Notes under the pieces: generated by a model
The model's database searches: none
The model's input: only the letters and a program-made list of their open reading frames with translations
Told to the model about the DNA's origin: nothing
Shown: one piece after another, positions 1 through 11,209 of the stretch
Position numbering within the stretch: position 1 is the first letter of the stretch
Layout: each line of letters begins with the position of its first letter
Position numbers and translations under genes: made by a program
Source: Capitella teleta
Lineage: Eukaryota; Annelida; Polychaeta; Capitellidae
Direction of reading: 5' to 3'
DNA: 64,000 bases
Assembly (NCBI GenBank): GCA_000328365.1
Contig: KB293112.1
Location: 362,042-426,041 of the forward strand

Positions 1-1091
1 ATGACCACCAATACTATTACCCCGGGCCGCTTCATCGGTTGTTCTCATCAATACGAGCAGCCGCGTTCCTCACGCCGGCAAATGAGCAACAGAACAGACT
101 TTTGTCGAAGAACACGACGCCGCTCCTTGTCTTTTGCGCTCCATGGCGGACCCATTTGAGGCGTCTCTGGTGAAGTGGAGGCGTCAGGATTAGAACTCGG
201 AATGGCAGTCAGCTCAGCATCTGCATGAAGCCGACGCCCAACCATGTACACACTCTGCTCATCACGCGATCATGCGATCCAATTTCGACGGCTGAAGATG
301 CTGCATGTGGAAGGGAAGAAGATCTGCAATCCGGATGGCTCCGACAGGGCGCTAATTGGTCACCTTAGCTCTGCTTGTCCTGGCGCTGTCTCGGACAGTA
401 CCCGTTTCACGCAATCGCAAAAAAAAGAGACATCGAAGGATATTGTTGAGGGGCGCACGTTATAAGGATGAGCGCCCCAATTACCTCCCAATACACTGTG
501 CCTCCGATAGACGTGGCATCGAAAATATCCCGCAAATATCTGAGGTAAAAGGTACATGAAGTCGACACGCCTATTTTTTTTTTTTTTTATATATATATAT
601 TCATAGGGTAGACCCCTAAAATTTCGCTTTATCACTTTCGAAGATTGAAATTGACAGGCATGTTTATTTCGAATAGGCCGCAGTCTGCAACTGGAACCCA
701 TTCAAATACTTTTTAAGATTTCAACAAATTATTTTGGGGTTTAAATCTCGTCCATGTCAAGAGAGGTGAATGGTGAAGGCTAATTTCCATGCTCCAAATT
801 CTTAATAAAGAGAACATAATAATACTTCACAAATTATGTTTATAATTGATTTAAAAACTAAAACGTAAAAAATTGATACACGCCTACATAATTATATGCA
901 TGAATATAAATTCTGTTACCTTGAAAGTAAGGTAATAGTCGTAAAAATATTATCAGATTGGTATCTTCAGAGATTTCAACCGACTTTAACTGCATACGAA
1001 GAACACATATCGCCAAGTAGATGTTTATTTTTCATTATATAATAATAAATATATTTTAACAGGAGCTTTTCATGACTTCTCAGGAACTCAC
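1..1091. other. unresolved stretch at left edge
   Basis: This stretch should hold further exons or intron of the minus-strand gene that starts at 2929, because its second coding exon ends at a clean donor at 1091. Short open frames exist on the minus strand near 48-251, which is rich in basic residues, and near 440-545. Neither has an acceptor whose phase fits the phase-0 end of the preceding exon, so no exon is called. An AT-rich tract with a T run lies at about 573-600. Confidence 0.4.
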
Positions 1092-2929
1092 AGCAAGGTT
1101 TTTTGCAATGAGAGCTCGTTTCCATGCCGGAAGGGGATTACCGGAAGTGTCATGGGTGGGAATGTCGGCCATGAACTTTGAAGTCGGCTGTGGATCAGCC
1201 TGGAATTAGAAGAAACCACAAAAATGAAAACCTATTATAAGCTCCATATTCAATATAAAAAACCCAGCATGTCTAAGGACAGAAAATAGCGTGAAATGAA
1301 TGCCTTCCAATGTTTAGCGCAATAATTGTCCTCCCGGAAGTTACGGCTTCGGAGATGGACACTTGCTGTGACCACAGTATGCATTAAAAATATCCCCACC
1401 CTCCCCGGCATGGCAGCATGACCTGTCACAATACAAAGCACCTAGGTTTAGCTTTAATTATCCAGACACCCACACCAACTCCCGTTTAATTCAAAATGTT
1501 TATATCTCATAATGCCTCGTTTTAACAACATCCTCAAACCCAGCTTTAAAGGAATTGCTGTTTGTTTGAGGCTGTCGGCATCTCTTTAAAGTCAACGAAC
1601 GCTGTTTCAGTAAGCCTAATTGCAACGCGATATTCAGAAGCAATTATCAAATTTGTTTTCATCCACATGCGGGAATTGGGGAATTCCATGACGTCATTGT
1701 TAAAACCACTTAGTGGTGTCAGGGTGAATTAGTGACTCAACATAGTTCATGACGACGATCCGCGATGCTTATATCACTAAAGAAGGTGATCAGGAGAAAC
1801 AATTGAGTCATAATTTATGAAGAGGAAAGGCTAGGTAAATAATAAATTGATGAATAAATAATGCATTTCGTATAGCGCAATATCAACATACATGTTCGCA
1901 ATGCTGCCCATAAATCGCGAATATTTATTTCAATATTTGTAAACCACACCTTATAATACACTCAAATAATATTTGACTGCCAATGCAGCGTATTAAAGGT
2001 ACTCACTCACACGTGATTATGTTATGCACCTCAGTAAAATAACCAGATGACCAGTAATAACTATATATTTAGGTAAAAACCGCGATTAAAATTATCGTAC
2101 GTATAATTACATGCATATCCCTTTAATTGAGGCGTTTTCTAATACTGGGGAAAACTGAGAATCTGATAAAACACAAATAACCATAAGTAAGGGTGCGATT
2201 AACTGACAACAGGTAATCCCCACTCCAGGGAGCATAACATGCGTAATAATTACATGAATCTAATCATTACGTATCATAACTATGATTCAAATATTAAAAC
2301 AAGGACAAAACTTGTTTCTGAAAATCCCAACGGAGTTAAATTTTACGGCTCACATTGACAACATGTAGAGAAGAATAATATATTATGTACAATTGTACAT
2401 ATATATGTCGTAGATTTTAGTTATTATTATTTTTTTGTCTGTTTTTAAAAAATAATATAAAAACTTGCCCGGAAAAAAAAAACAATAAATATTTCCAAAC
2501 AAAAGAAGTTGGGTTCTCTTGCTTCTGCGTGGAAGCCTCGGAACGTCTTTGTCAATCGTCAATTGTCAATTGTCAATTGTCAATTGTCAATTGTCGACGA
2601 AACAATAAATGACTACAACCCTTTGTGTTTATAGGTCCAGCCAGTTGGACCACACCACGCCCCGCCCTTATTATTGTTTAAGTGTATAACAAACTGACCT
2701 GGGAATCCATCTTCATCTTGAGGTCATCTGCAGTCTCTTGACCTATATAATGAGCAGCAGGTTTGCTTAGCTTCCCGTCTACATTCGATGCAGACCATCC
2801 CGGGGGGGCAGGAGCACGTCGTTTCTTCTTCTTGGTGACAACTGGTTCCAGACCGGAAAGTGGTTCAAGACCAGATACTGCTTCTTGCCCAATGGTCAAA
2901 GTTTTCTTGGAACTGGACGCGTTCCCCAT
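1092..2929 (-). CDS. 5' end of a myristoylation-start, actin-regulator-like protein (partial)
   Basis: Two coding exons are visible. Exon 1 (2699-2929, 77 codons) starts MGNASSSKK, a typical N-myristoylation context with a following basic residue. It carries KKKKRRAPAPPG, which resembles the KRRAP-type motif known from Cordon-bleu proteins, and ends at CAG|GTCAGT. Exon 2 (1092-1199, 36 codons) follows a TTCTAATTCCAG acceptor, keeps phase 0, and ends with NPLPAWKRALIAKNLA and a GTGAGT donor. P-x-WKR-x-L-x-A/E-K resembles short actin-associated segments in espin/forked, taperin and phostensin. The seen facts are the frames, borders and motifs. The actin link is inference, and the full family is unknown because the gene leaves the window on the left. 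The in-frame ATG four codons upstream (MYYGMGN) is less likely, since MGN gives the lipid signal. A TATA box lies 86 bp upstream. Confidence 0.65.
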
Positions 2930-3014
2930 TCCATAGTACATGTGCCCTTGCTGCTCCTGTCATTCGCACTAAAAATATCTAAACATTTTCGACTTTACGG
3001 TCTGATGGCTGTCG

Positions 3015-3024
3015 CTTTTATATA
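3015..3024 (-). promoter_or_regulatory. TATA box of the MGNASS gene
   Basis: On the minus strand the site reads TATATAAAAG, close to the consensus, and lies 86 bp upstream of the ATG at 2929. Transcription would begin near 2990, giving a 5' UTR of about 60 nt. A 5-bp repeat run (caattgt) sits separately in the intron near 2555-2595. Confidence 0.6.
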
Positions 3025-3029
3025 GGTCG

Positions 3030-4648
3030 AACTGAAGATAATCTGAATATTAAAGAGAACATAGTATGTCTCACGGCGTTGACTTCTTTCTTCGTGAAGC
3101 TTGGCTTAATTGATAATAGAGCAGGTATGACTCATGGCTCTTCTCTAAGAGTAGTATCTATGTGTATATAAAGGGGTGCTTGTGTGTGCGTGTAGCTCCA
3201 CATGCATGCATTCGTGTGTAATTAACTCTTGTTTTGCCGATTTCGAAATATCAAAGGCAAGAGAAATAGAGGGACACGGGTTGGGCAGGTTGCTAGGAGT
3301 GACGTCTATCAACATCACATACATCGTCGGGGATATATTGGTACGTTAGAATCATGATCAAGGGCGTCATCAGACTACATTTGGATACGCATAATAGGAC
3401 ATGCATCGCTCCTGAAAAGTGCCCATCTTGTTTACCGTCAACCTCGTGATTGTCAATTAAATCCAGAACATGATCGATTCATAATTCTAAAAAAAAAACT
3501 TTGTTGTGAGCATGGGGAGTATTAAAGGAGAGCTAATATAACTCATTGTTTCTGTCATAGACTGGCAAAGGTCACCTGGAAGCAAGAACACAGAGGGCTT
3601 ATGTGTAATACATGCTTCCGATTGTTAACAAGCGTCTATTGATTGCTGTCATTTTAGGGTTGAAACTGTAACAAACAGCTTGCTCTAATTTCTGGTCAAT
3701 GAGCAACCAATGAAATCGGCACTAATCACATTGATTTGCGCCCCCCACGTAATATACCGGTACATGTATATTCGTAGCTTGACCAAACAAAGGGAAATTC
3801 GCTGCATTCAGGGATTCAAACGAAATGACAACCAGCTGCCCTCAACGACCCATTCAGACCGCAACAAGCAGTCACTTACACCCCTTGATACAAAGTATTC
3901 AGTATTCTGCTGAATGAAACAGTGCAATTGGGTCGTCACCACGCCGCCCCCACCCGTGCCTGCCCCCTGATGGGCCAAAGAGAAACAGTTGCCCGCAGTC
4001 CCCAAAATTGTTATTCAGACAAAGCACAGGAATTAATGACTTATAATAATCGTGTACACAAAGCATCATATGCAATCACTGAGTAATACGAAGCACAAAC
4101 CTGACTACACCTCCGATGACGAATTCTTTCACGTCAACCGACGCCTGTACTGAGAGTATTTACAATGAACACTGAATTACGGTTTTAGTTCCAGTTCAGC
4201 GCCCCATAAATGTTTCGAATTATGATCAATTTAACCATCTGTAAATAATAAAGAGCCTTGTTTCAACTACTCCTGTATTTATATAAAACATTTTTGCCTA
4301 ATTTTATGTCGGATAAATGTGTGTATATTTATATTTTGTGCAAAATTGTGGATGGCCCCCCTCTCGGCATAATGTCATGTCACAGTGTCACAATGTCATT
4401 ATGTTTTTTTTTTTTTTTTTTTTCTCCAATTGTATTGATATAACTGTAAACAAATGAAATGAACAATGTAAATACAAAAGAACCGGAAACCCGAGGGGCT
4501 CATATGCATTATGCTCTTGCATGCGCGTAAACTGATATAAGCACGAAACAATTAATAAAAGGAATAATAAAAAAAAAATAAAAATAAAAAGAAATAAAAC
4601 GGAAAAAGAAATGATACTTTTAATTAACTAGGGATGGTTAATTTACCT
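3030..4648. other. intergenic, no gene seen
   Basis: No convincing coding frame is present. Only short chance frames, a T run near 4404-4422 and A-rich tracts near 4565-4615 are seen. Confidence 0.5.
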
Positions 4649-4650
4649 GA

Positions 4651-4875
4651 ACCGTTAATTCAATAACCATCTTTTGAAAGGATAATGGGTTATAGATCAC
4701 GACGCATTTTCATGTGTGCAAACGGCAGTTTCCATTCGTGTTTGAAGAATAGAAGCATGAAAATAGAATCAGAAATTGAGCAATATTCCAATAATCCAAG
4801 AATTGAACACATGAAAATGCGTCATGACCGATAACAAATTGTCGTTTCGAAAGATGGTTATTGAATTAACAGTTC
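4651..4875. mobile_element. long inverted-repeat (fold-back/MITE-like) element
   Basis: Arms 4651-4722 and 4804-4875 are imperfect reverse complements over about 72 bp, sharing for example ttaattcaataaccatctt and gacgcattttcatgtgt, with an 81-bp spacer. There is no coding capacity. This is the layout of a non-autonomous DNA element. Target duplications were not identified, so the superfamily is unknown. Confidence 0.65.
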
Positions 4876-5026
4876 GTACCCTTATTCCTTATTCCATTCT
4901 CTAAACGCGGTTCTATAATGGGTTTCAGATCGTACAGTGTGCAACCGATCAGTGTTCGGACATTTTATTCCTTAATATGAATGAGATGGGTGGCATGGGG
5001 CGTGGTTACTTTCATGAACTTGAAAG

Positions 5027-5066
5027 ATTCGAAATATTGTTGTTGAATTAACGGTTCGTACCTTGC
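5027..5066. repeat. solo partial arm of the inverted-repeat element
   Basis: The segment gttgaattaacggttcgtacctt repeats the outer end of the right arm of the element at 4651-4875 and is preceded by the same tcgaaa context. It looks like the end of a second, truncated copy. A T run of about 30 follows at 5076-5100. Confidence 0.5.
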
Positions 5067-5160
5067 TTCTAAATGTTTTTTTTTTTTTTTTTTTTTTTTT
5101 ACATTTCTAAATACCTATTAAAGATAAAAGAGAGGGGAAAAACATCCCGATTATAGTGAT

Positions 5161-6846
5161 TCAACTTGAAGTGGAAGATGACGTCGTTGATCCGGAAGAT
5201 GGGGACGACACCGAATCACTTTCAGATGAGGACGAACTTGATCCCAGTGATCCAACCGAGGATGCACTGTCTGTCGACTGAGGTGAAGTGGAGGATCCTG
5301 TGGAGGACGAAGAGGAAATGTCTGATGGCGTCGAGGAAGACGAACTGGTTGCATCTCCAATATCACCCTCATCTTCGCAAAGAGACAGAGGAGGGACCAT
5401 TTCCAACGAATCATTCACTTCAATTCTTTCCTTTTTGTTAATTCCATCTGCAATCAAATCCATGTCAGGTTTCATTTCATCACAATTCTCTGTTTCTTCT
5501 TCTTTGCCTGTATATCCTCTTCCAAATTCATCGATATTCGGCTGATGCATTGCTGTATTGTCAATATCACCCGACACAACCGATTGTGCTCTCTCTAAAA
5601 GGTCTTCTGAAGAGCACACTGCTTTCAGTTCGACGTCATTCGCCGTGTTCACGTCATCATGATTTACTTCGCTGTTGATGTCAACCACAACGTCATCCCG
5701 TGAAGACATTACACTCTTTACATTGGCAGCCTTCCTTCTCGTCTTGCCTTTCCGATACTTGGTCGGTAACTCTGTCTTCCAACGACAATCTAGTATCATG
5801 CTTTCTCGCTGATCGAGATCAACAGCGTATCGTCCAAATCGACTCCATATAGCTTCAGTGGTCAAACTCTTTCCAAACATATCCCATTCTGGGGTTTCTT
5901 TCACGTCAAGGTAGCAACCATAGATATCTTTCTGCCTCCAGAAGCCTTGAGCACCCGTCTTTATGTGGTTGTCTTCATTCTGGTGGATAAAGACCTCTTC
6001 TCTGTCTAAAGGTTGTGCCGGATGATGAATGGTCGTCGGTTTTGATGGAAATACTTGGGTCTTAGCTTTGTTCTTGAGTCTGCATGTGATAGAAATGGGA
6101 TAGGCTAGGATAAAATCTGATATGAAACCCACCGAATTATATAAACGACAAGTAGGACGACAAAGATGCTCTGTATGACGAAGAGGATGACGATGACTGT
6201 CATGACTGTGAAAGACAAAGAGCAATCGGACGCTATTCGATCGGACGAGGCTCCGGATGCAGGAGCTACCATCGTCGTCGGACGCGGAGATTCACTCACA
6301 GGCTTTTTCGTAGTCGAAAGTTTGATGATCTTACCTATACATATTATAGTTAATCAAGTGTTCGGCAAAAGAATGTAAATGATCTCACCCCAGAATTGAA
6401 TATCAACAAACCCATGGCCATTGGGCCATTGGTCATAACTTGCAATGGTGATGACCACATGGTCAGTTATTATGCTTGGACTTTTTGTAAACTCTTCCCA
6501 AATGAGATCATCTGTTCTCTCAGTCAGCTCAGCCTATTACTCAAAATAGCTCGAGAAATTCTCCTCATCCACACCAGACTCACCATAAACAACTTTTCGT
6601 CCCCAAAATCCAACTTCAAAGCTTTGTATGCTTTCAATGCTTTCCCCTGTAGCTGCATGAACCTGAAGCTGGAAACTTCACAAAGTCCTGCAAACCAGAC
6701 GGTTATCCTGATGTGACTGGGATTCTCCCTCGCTGTCCATGTCGTCTCTGGGTTGTCATCGAGAAATGATTTGCAGTCGGACGAACTCGAACCCTCGACT
6801 TCACACTTAGCCCCTCCATGCAGTCTAATTTCGTCGATTTCAGCAC
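5161..6846 (-). CDS. single-pass membrane protein, F5/8C-like domain plus Ser-rich tail (5' end not resolved)
   Basis: Four 3' exons join with matching phases: 6584-6846, 6389-6533, 6133-6334 and 5161-6079. The first two encode a domain with DDNPETTWTA, a hydrophobic strand ITVWF, and a closing DHVVITIAS...GFVDIQFWG, which fits discoidin/F5-8C-like galactose-binding domains that usually end in GF-x-E/D-I-x-F-x-G. The third exon gives a Ser/Thr linker and one TM segment (about FTVMTVIVILFVIQSIFVVL, then VYIIR). The last exon encodes about 305 cytoplasmic residues: a basic KYRKGKTRRK stretch, an acidic middle, and a Ser tract rich in S-S-x-S ending at the stop at 5161. This predicts a type I surface receptor or adhesion protein with a phosphorylatable tail. 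Ligand and family are unknown. Upstream exons are needed because exon 6584-6846 begins in phase 1. Confidence 0.7.
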
Positions 6847-7359
6847 CTGGTATTTATGTATAAAGGTATAATATTTAATTTACATGCATAAGCGATGCAC
6901 AAATAAATGTTTAGTAAATAGGGGCGGAAGGTGAATATCTCTTGATTTTTCATAAGTTTTAAAATGCTCAATCATGAACATTATACAGGTGCACATATGA
7001 TAATGTATTCTATATCGGCTTGTTGTATATATCGGCGCATTCATACTGCATCAAAGTACAACACATAATTATAGTTTGTCCTTCAATTATGTTGTCCAAG
7101 TTGGAATTTAGTAAACTTTACCTTTTTTTAAACTTTAGGAAAGTAGCACCATGCACCAGCTGAAATTTCCACCAAGAAGAAATGACCTGAAGAAACTCAA
7201 CGACTTTTGTAGCCCATTGAAATTATTTAACAAGTTACCAACCTCCCCACCCAGTGTGATGAACCCTCTAAAAACCTTAAAGAAAAAAACATTTCTAATT
7301 TCCACGGCCAAAATTAATGAGTTTAATTCGCAAAAGTTTTTTGTGCAACCTGATGTAAC

Positions 7360-7725
7360 TCAGCAATAGGATTCTTGACATTGTCGGTACCTGAATGAGG
7401 GATTTGAATTCGTGATGTGACGGATAATTGTGTTTTTATCTGACTCGTCAAACAACCAAGCTTCTCTCACTATGGAATTAGTGTATTTAATTTCAAAGTG
7501 TAATTCGATTTCAAACCTCGTACAGGTCACGAAATCGTACAGGTCACGGAATACGCTGTTGCACCTGAGAAATGGGACGAGTCTCATCAGCGTATGTTTT
7601 CCTACGTACCTGTCATAACCGTTCCACCTAATAACAAACACGTCAGGTATACTTTGTACATCACCAAAGAGTGTATCTTTCCCAATTATTTTGACTAATG
7701 AAGAATGTGAAGCGTTTATCACCAT
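7360..7725 (-). CDS. possible upstream exons of the F5/8C-like gene
   Basis: An open minus-strand frame of 121 codons contains two stretches bounded by plausible splice sites. One, about 7610-7707, ends AG|GTACGT. The other, 7386-7564, follows ATTTCTCAG and ends CAG|GTACCG. The 45-nt piece between them (7565-7609) is itself in frame, so it could be a very short intron or coding. The protein has alternating hydrophobic and charged residues (for example RFEIELHFEIKYT), suggesting beta strands of an ectodomain. No family was recognised, and the link to 6846 needs at least one more exon. Confidence 0.3.
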   Translation of the reverse strand: MVINASHSSLVKIIGKDTLFGDVQSIPDVFVIRWNGYDRYVGKHTLMRLVPFLRCNSVFRDLYDFVTCTRFEIELHFEIKYTNSIVREAWLFDESDKNTIIRHITNSNPSFRYRQCQESYC

Positions 7726-7779
7726 TATACATGAAGACTGCGTTGCTATTATGAGATCGAGTTACTCTCAATCGGAAGT

Positions 7780-8445
7780 ATTGGCTGTATCTTATTCCCT
7801 TGTTAGTTTTGAGATTCGTGATAACTTTTTTTTTTCTCGATTACTTTAGAACACGATTGAACGTGCTAATGATCAAACATTTTCTGGTCGACTACACATG
7901 AGTTCTTGTCAAATTCGGATAATTTTTCGGTGTAGCCTCATTTCAAGTAGGCCTACCCCAAATATATTTTAAGTGCGATTACTCTATAATTATACAAGTA
8001 GTTACACATATTTAGCTGAAATATGATCGAACAAATTTGTAAAGAAATATTACGATTGTTTTGTTTTAACATGATATTCTTATTGTTTCATCTTGTTACA
8101 ACAAATGGATACAGTGATCGAAGATATATGCTCACATCAAACTCGATTCGCATTCACAAGTAAGACAGTAACATCTTAAGCGAACCCTACATGCATATAA
8201 TCATATAGTTATACGCATTCGTCGATTTGCACTATACAAAAAAAAAGTAAAAATAAAAGGGAATAACAGAGATGTTGAGCGCAATTTTATTAAATGAAAC
8301 ACAATTAATAATCTAATCTCTCCTCTTTTGTGCAACTCTGCAATACTCTCTTTTTAAAAACCTAAACACTCCACTTATCTCAAATTATGTTTAAAACCTA
8401 TTTATATTATGCCACTTTTCTTGTTGTTGTTGTTGGGGGGCGGGG
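7780..8445. other. AT-rich intergenic, no gene seen
   Basis: No frame with splice support was seen on either strand. Only A/T runs are present. Confidence 0.45.
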
Positions 8446-8536
8446 GCACCGAATAGCTCAGTTTGACCGGCTGACTGCAATCCTATGCCGACCGTGGGTG
8501 TCGAGGTTCCGGGTTCGAGCCCCGATCAGGCCACGG
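8446..8536 (+). mobile_element. tRNA-derived SINE head
   Basis: The segment has a tRNA-like A box (tagctcagtt...ccgg) and a B box (gggttcgagcccc at 8511-8523), and matches the head of the longer SINE at 19916. It stops just after gatcaggcc, so only the tRNA-related part is present here. Mismatches in the arms and its match to the dispersed copy argue against a true tRNA gene. Confidence 0.7.
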
Positions 8537-8539
8537 CGT

Positions 8540-9047
8540 TATGATTCACAAAGAACTTTCCAGCTATAGCACACTTGTTCATTTCCTCCTACAACGTAGA
8601 TTATGCCATTGAGGGATACAGCCACACCATGTATACACAGGGCCCAGGCATGTTCCTACACCTCCGCCATTCGTCCACTGCGATGTCAAACTCTTGAGTG
8701 ACCATTGAAGGACGGTTCATTCCAATTCCCCCGAAAACAAACACTTTGTTTTGAAATTGAACAATGAAATGATCACGTGCAGCATGCAGCATATTCTTTT
8801 CTGGGCGCCATTCATATTTTTCTCCCATCATGTCAAATACTTTGACAGATTTAGATGGTTCGTGCAAATTTGACTTTCTAGAGGCAAACCATTTTCCATC
8901 ATAACATGCAAGAGTACTATAAGCATCTTTCCAAGAGATCGATGTAAACCCCTTGGTCCCAGGCACCAGTAAATAGCATTTTTCATCTTTTACCAAAGAC
9001 ATCCCAATTGGAGAGGAAAATGCTTGGTTCACATAGGAAGTAATTTT
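8540..9047 (-). pseudogene. Kelch-repeat protein fragment
   Basis: A minus-strand frame from about 9047 to 8601 encodes Kelch features: VFVFGG followed by a gap and EFDIAVDEWRRCRNMPGPC, the G-G...W spacing of a blade. Directly after MPGPCVY the match continues one base out of frame as GVAVSLNGIIYVVGGNEQV, so a one-base break lies near 8625. No BTB or BACK exons are found upstream. An acceptor-like TTTTAG precedes LDVKITSYV at about 9047, so the piece may descend from a spliced 3' exon. The SINE head lies only a few bases beyond the 3' end. It is probably dead. A sequencing error at the break is the alternative. Confidence 0.6.
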
Positions 9048-9059
9048 TACGTCAAGCTA

Positions 9060-10245
9060 AAATCGGATACAATGTATCAACCAAACATCAAATGCAAAAT
9101 AAATCAGGTCAACCATGGATTGACCCCACTTTGGATGACAACCGACATCGAAGGAGTGCGGTCGACCGGTATCTACTGAAAAAAAAATTCTATATCGGTC
9201 TAGGTAGGAGAGATATGCACTCAGATTCCATATATGGGTACACAGATTGGACTAAAAGTATAGTCTATCTACACCATGTTAAAATGATAATAATAATAAT
9301 AATAAAATTTGCTAAAATTTATCAATTATTCAAAAGATAAATACCCAACATAGATTGACTAAGTTATTCTGTGCCCATTTATGCAAAATTAATTGAATAA
9401 AAAGTTAATTTCGAATGAAGGAGAAACATTTTAATGCGAGTGGTGTGTGATCGCGAAGAGCTTTTACGTGGCCGTAATCAGGTGGGCCCCTGAACAAGCA
9501 TTGTGGAATGTCACCTGTTGCGTGGCGCTGCAGTACAAATTATCAGAATATTACAGAAATTGATCAGAATATCGCGAAAGTTGGGTGCACTCTTTCGATA
9601 GAGATAAGTCGACATCAACATCGACAAAATTGGATTTGAACTGATAGAAATAGCAGCATGAAATGCTAAACTACTATCCATACCAAGTATTCATTTCTCT
9701 GAGATTTACATGGTTTTTGCAATGCGACCTATTTTGCAACTCTTTCTCGGAAAAGTGCGGTGTCATTGAAAGGCATTGCAATATTTAACGTGGAGTAGAT
9801 AGACTACCTTTGGCCAACTATGTATTATATATTATTTTTACCTCTTCCTTCATGTTCCTTGTGCATACCTGTATGTGTAAGTATGTTCATATAGCAGTTG
9901 CAAACACAACACACGGAGCGTCTAATAATTTATTATAAAATTGAAATAACATTTGATGTGATAGTAATGTTTATATAAATAACTTAGTATATAAAAGAGC
10001 ATAATATAACCCACAAAGAAAATGTGAGAAATGGAAGAACAAAAAAAAAACAACATACAATTTGATTGAACCTTTTCCATGTGTATAACATAACTAGCTA
10101 CAATGTTAATATTTCAACTGTAAACAGCAAAAATTATATTTAGTGTTTAATAAAAAAAAAGGAGAGACAATTTTGAGCGGAATGGGATATGACAAGGAGG
10201 GACTGGGAAGAAAGATAAAAAGAGAAACTTGGGGCAACCAAATAG
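9060..10245. other. intergenic 3' of the EF-hand gene
   Basis: No coding frame is supported. The stretch contains an (ata)n run near 9286-9305. Minus-strand AATAAA/ATTAAA motifs near 9929 and 10146 may serve as polyadenylation signals of the EF-hand gene. Confidence 0.45.
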
Positions 10246-11201
10246 TTAGTTGAGGGGGATGTCCCAGAATACGGCGAATTCTTCGTAATTGAGGCAGCCG
10301 TCACCGTCGGCGTCGTATTTCCGCATCAGACTCTCAACCTGGTCATCACTGAAACCCTTGGGTACCATTGCCGATTTCAATTCGCGAAGGTCAACCAACC
10401 CGTCGCCATTGCTGTCAAACTCACGGAAGCCGGCCTCAATTTGCACTTTCCTGAATAACATAATGAGAGTGAATGTAAATAAAGCGATCTTTAACTCACA
10501 GTTCTTCTACGCGATGCTGGAATGCTAAGAACTCAAGCATAGTTAAACGGTAGTCCCTGTTTTTGTCGAATTGGTCAACCAACGCTTCGGTTTTGTTCTC
10601 GTCAAATCCGAGGACTCGCTTTAGGACAGGGATTGCGTCATCGGCTGTGATGTAACCGCGCCCTTTTTTGTCGTAAAACTTCATCTTTTCTTTCACTGGT
10701 TCTAATCTGAAAAAGGAAACAAATATCGGGTTTCAAATAATGTCTTGAGGTAGATGCTGAATAAATGTACTGTTTCTGCTTCTTTGTTCTCTTCACCATG
10801 GCAACTACAAATTCTTCATACGTTATTCCACCCGAATCATCCGTATCAGTTTTGCCGAAAATCTCCTGCAATTTTAATGTCAACAATATCCAAACGAAGA
10901 GCACACCTGTCCTCACCATAATCTCCTCGCTCGTCAGACTGTAGCCGAACACTTTACTGACCGCCAAGAACTCCCTTCGAGTGATGATGCCATCTTTGTT
11001 GAGATCGAAAGCGTTGAACTTTTTCCTATACGCAGCCATCAATGCTGGTGACAAGTTTAGCCGCAAAACTTCAGCCGAAGCATCTGAGTTGGGCTGCGAC
11101 TGCGCAACAGCACCCGCTTGTGGGGCCTCATGCGCAGGCACGGCTGACGTGGCCGCACCTGGTTTGAACGAGAATGAGGTGCAAAAGAGATCTTGAGACA
11201 T
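10246..11201 (-). CDS. six-EF-hand calcium-binding protein
   Basis: Four exons (10917-11201, 10771-10865, 10500-10706, 10246-10450) join in matching phase to 263 residues. A 55-residue Ala/Pro/Gln-rich N-terminal extension precedes the EF hands. EF1 has DLNKDGIITRREF and EF2 DTDDSGGITYEEF, both complete. EF3 (DKKGRGYITADDA) and EF4 (DKNRDYRLTMLEF) lack acidic or glycine positions and are probably weak. EF5 (DSNGDGLVDLREL) and EF6 (DADGDGCLNYEEF) are canonical. The product is likely a cytosolic calcium sensor or buffer. Six hands recall calbindin-type proteins, but the N-terminal extension and pairing do not let me assign a subfamily. An acceptor (TTTTCTTTTTCAG) ends 8 nt before the ATG, so an untranslated first exon must lie upstream. 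Confidence 0.85.
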
Positions 11202-11209
11202 GGTTGATT

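Noticed and set aside
440-545. minus-strand exon candidate reading YLRDIFDATSIGGTVYWE
   Set aside because: Its acceptor phase does not match the phase-0 end of the preceding exon at 1092.
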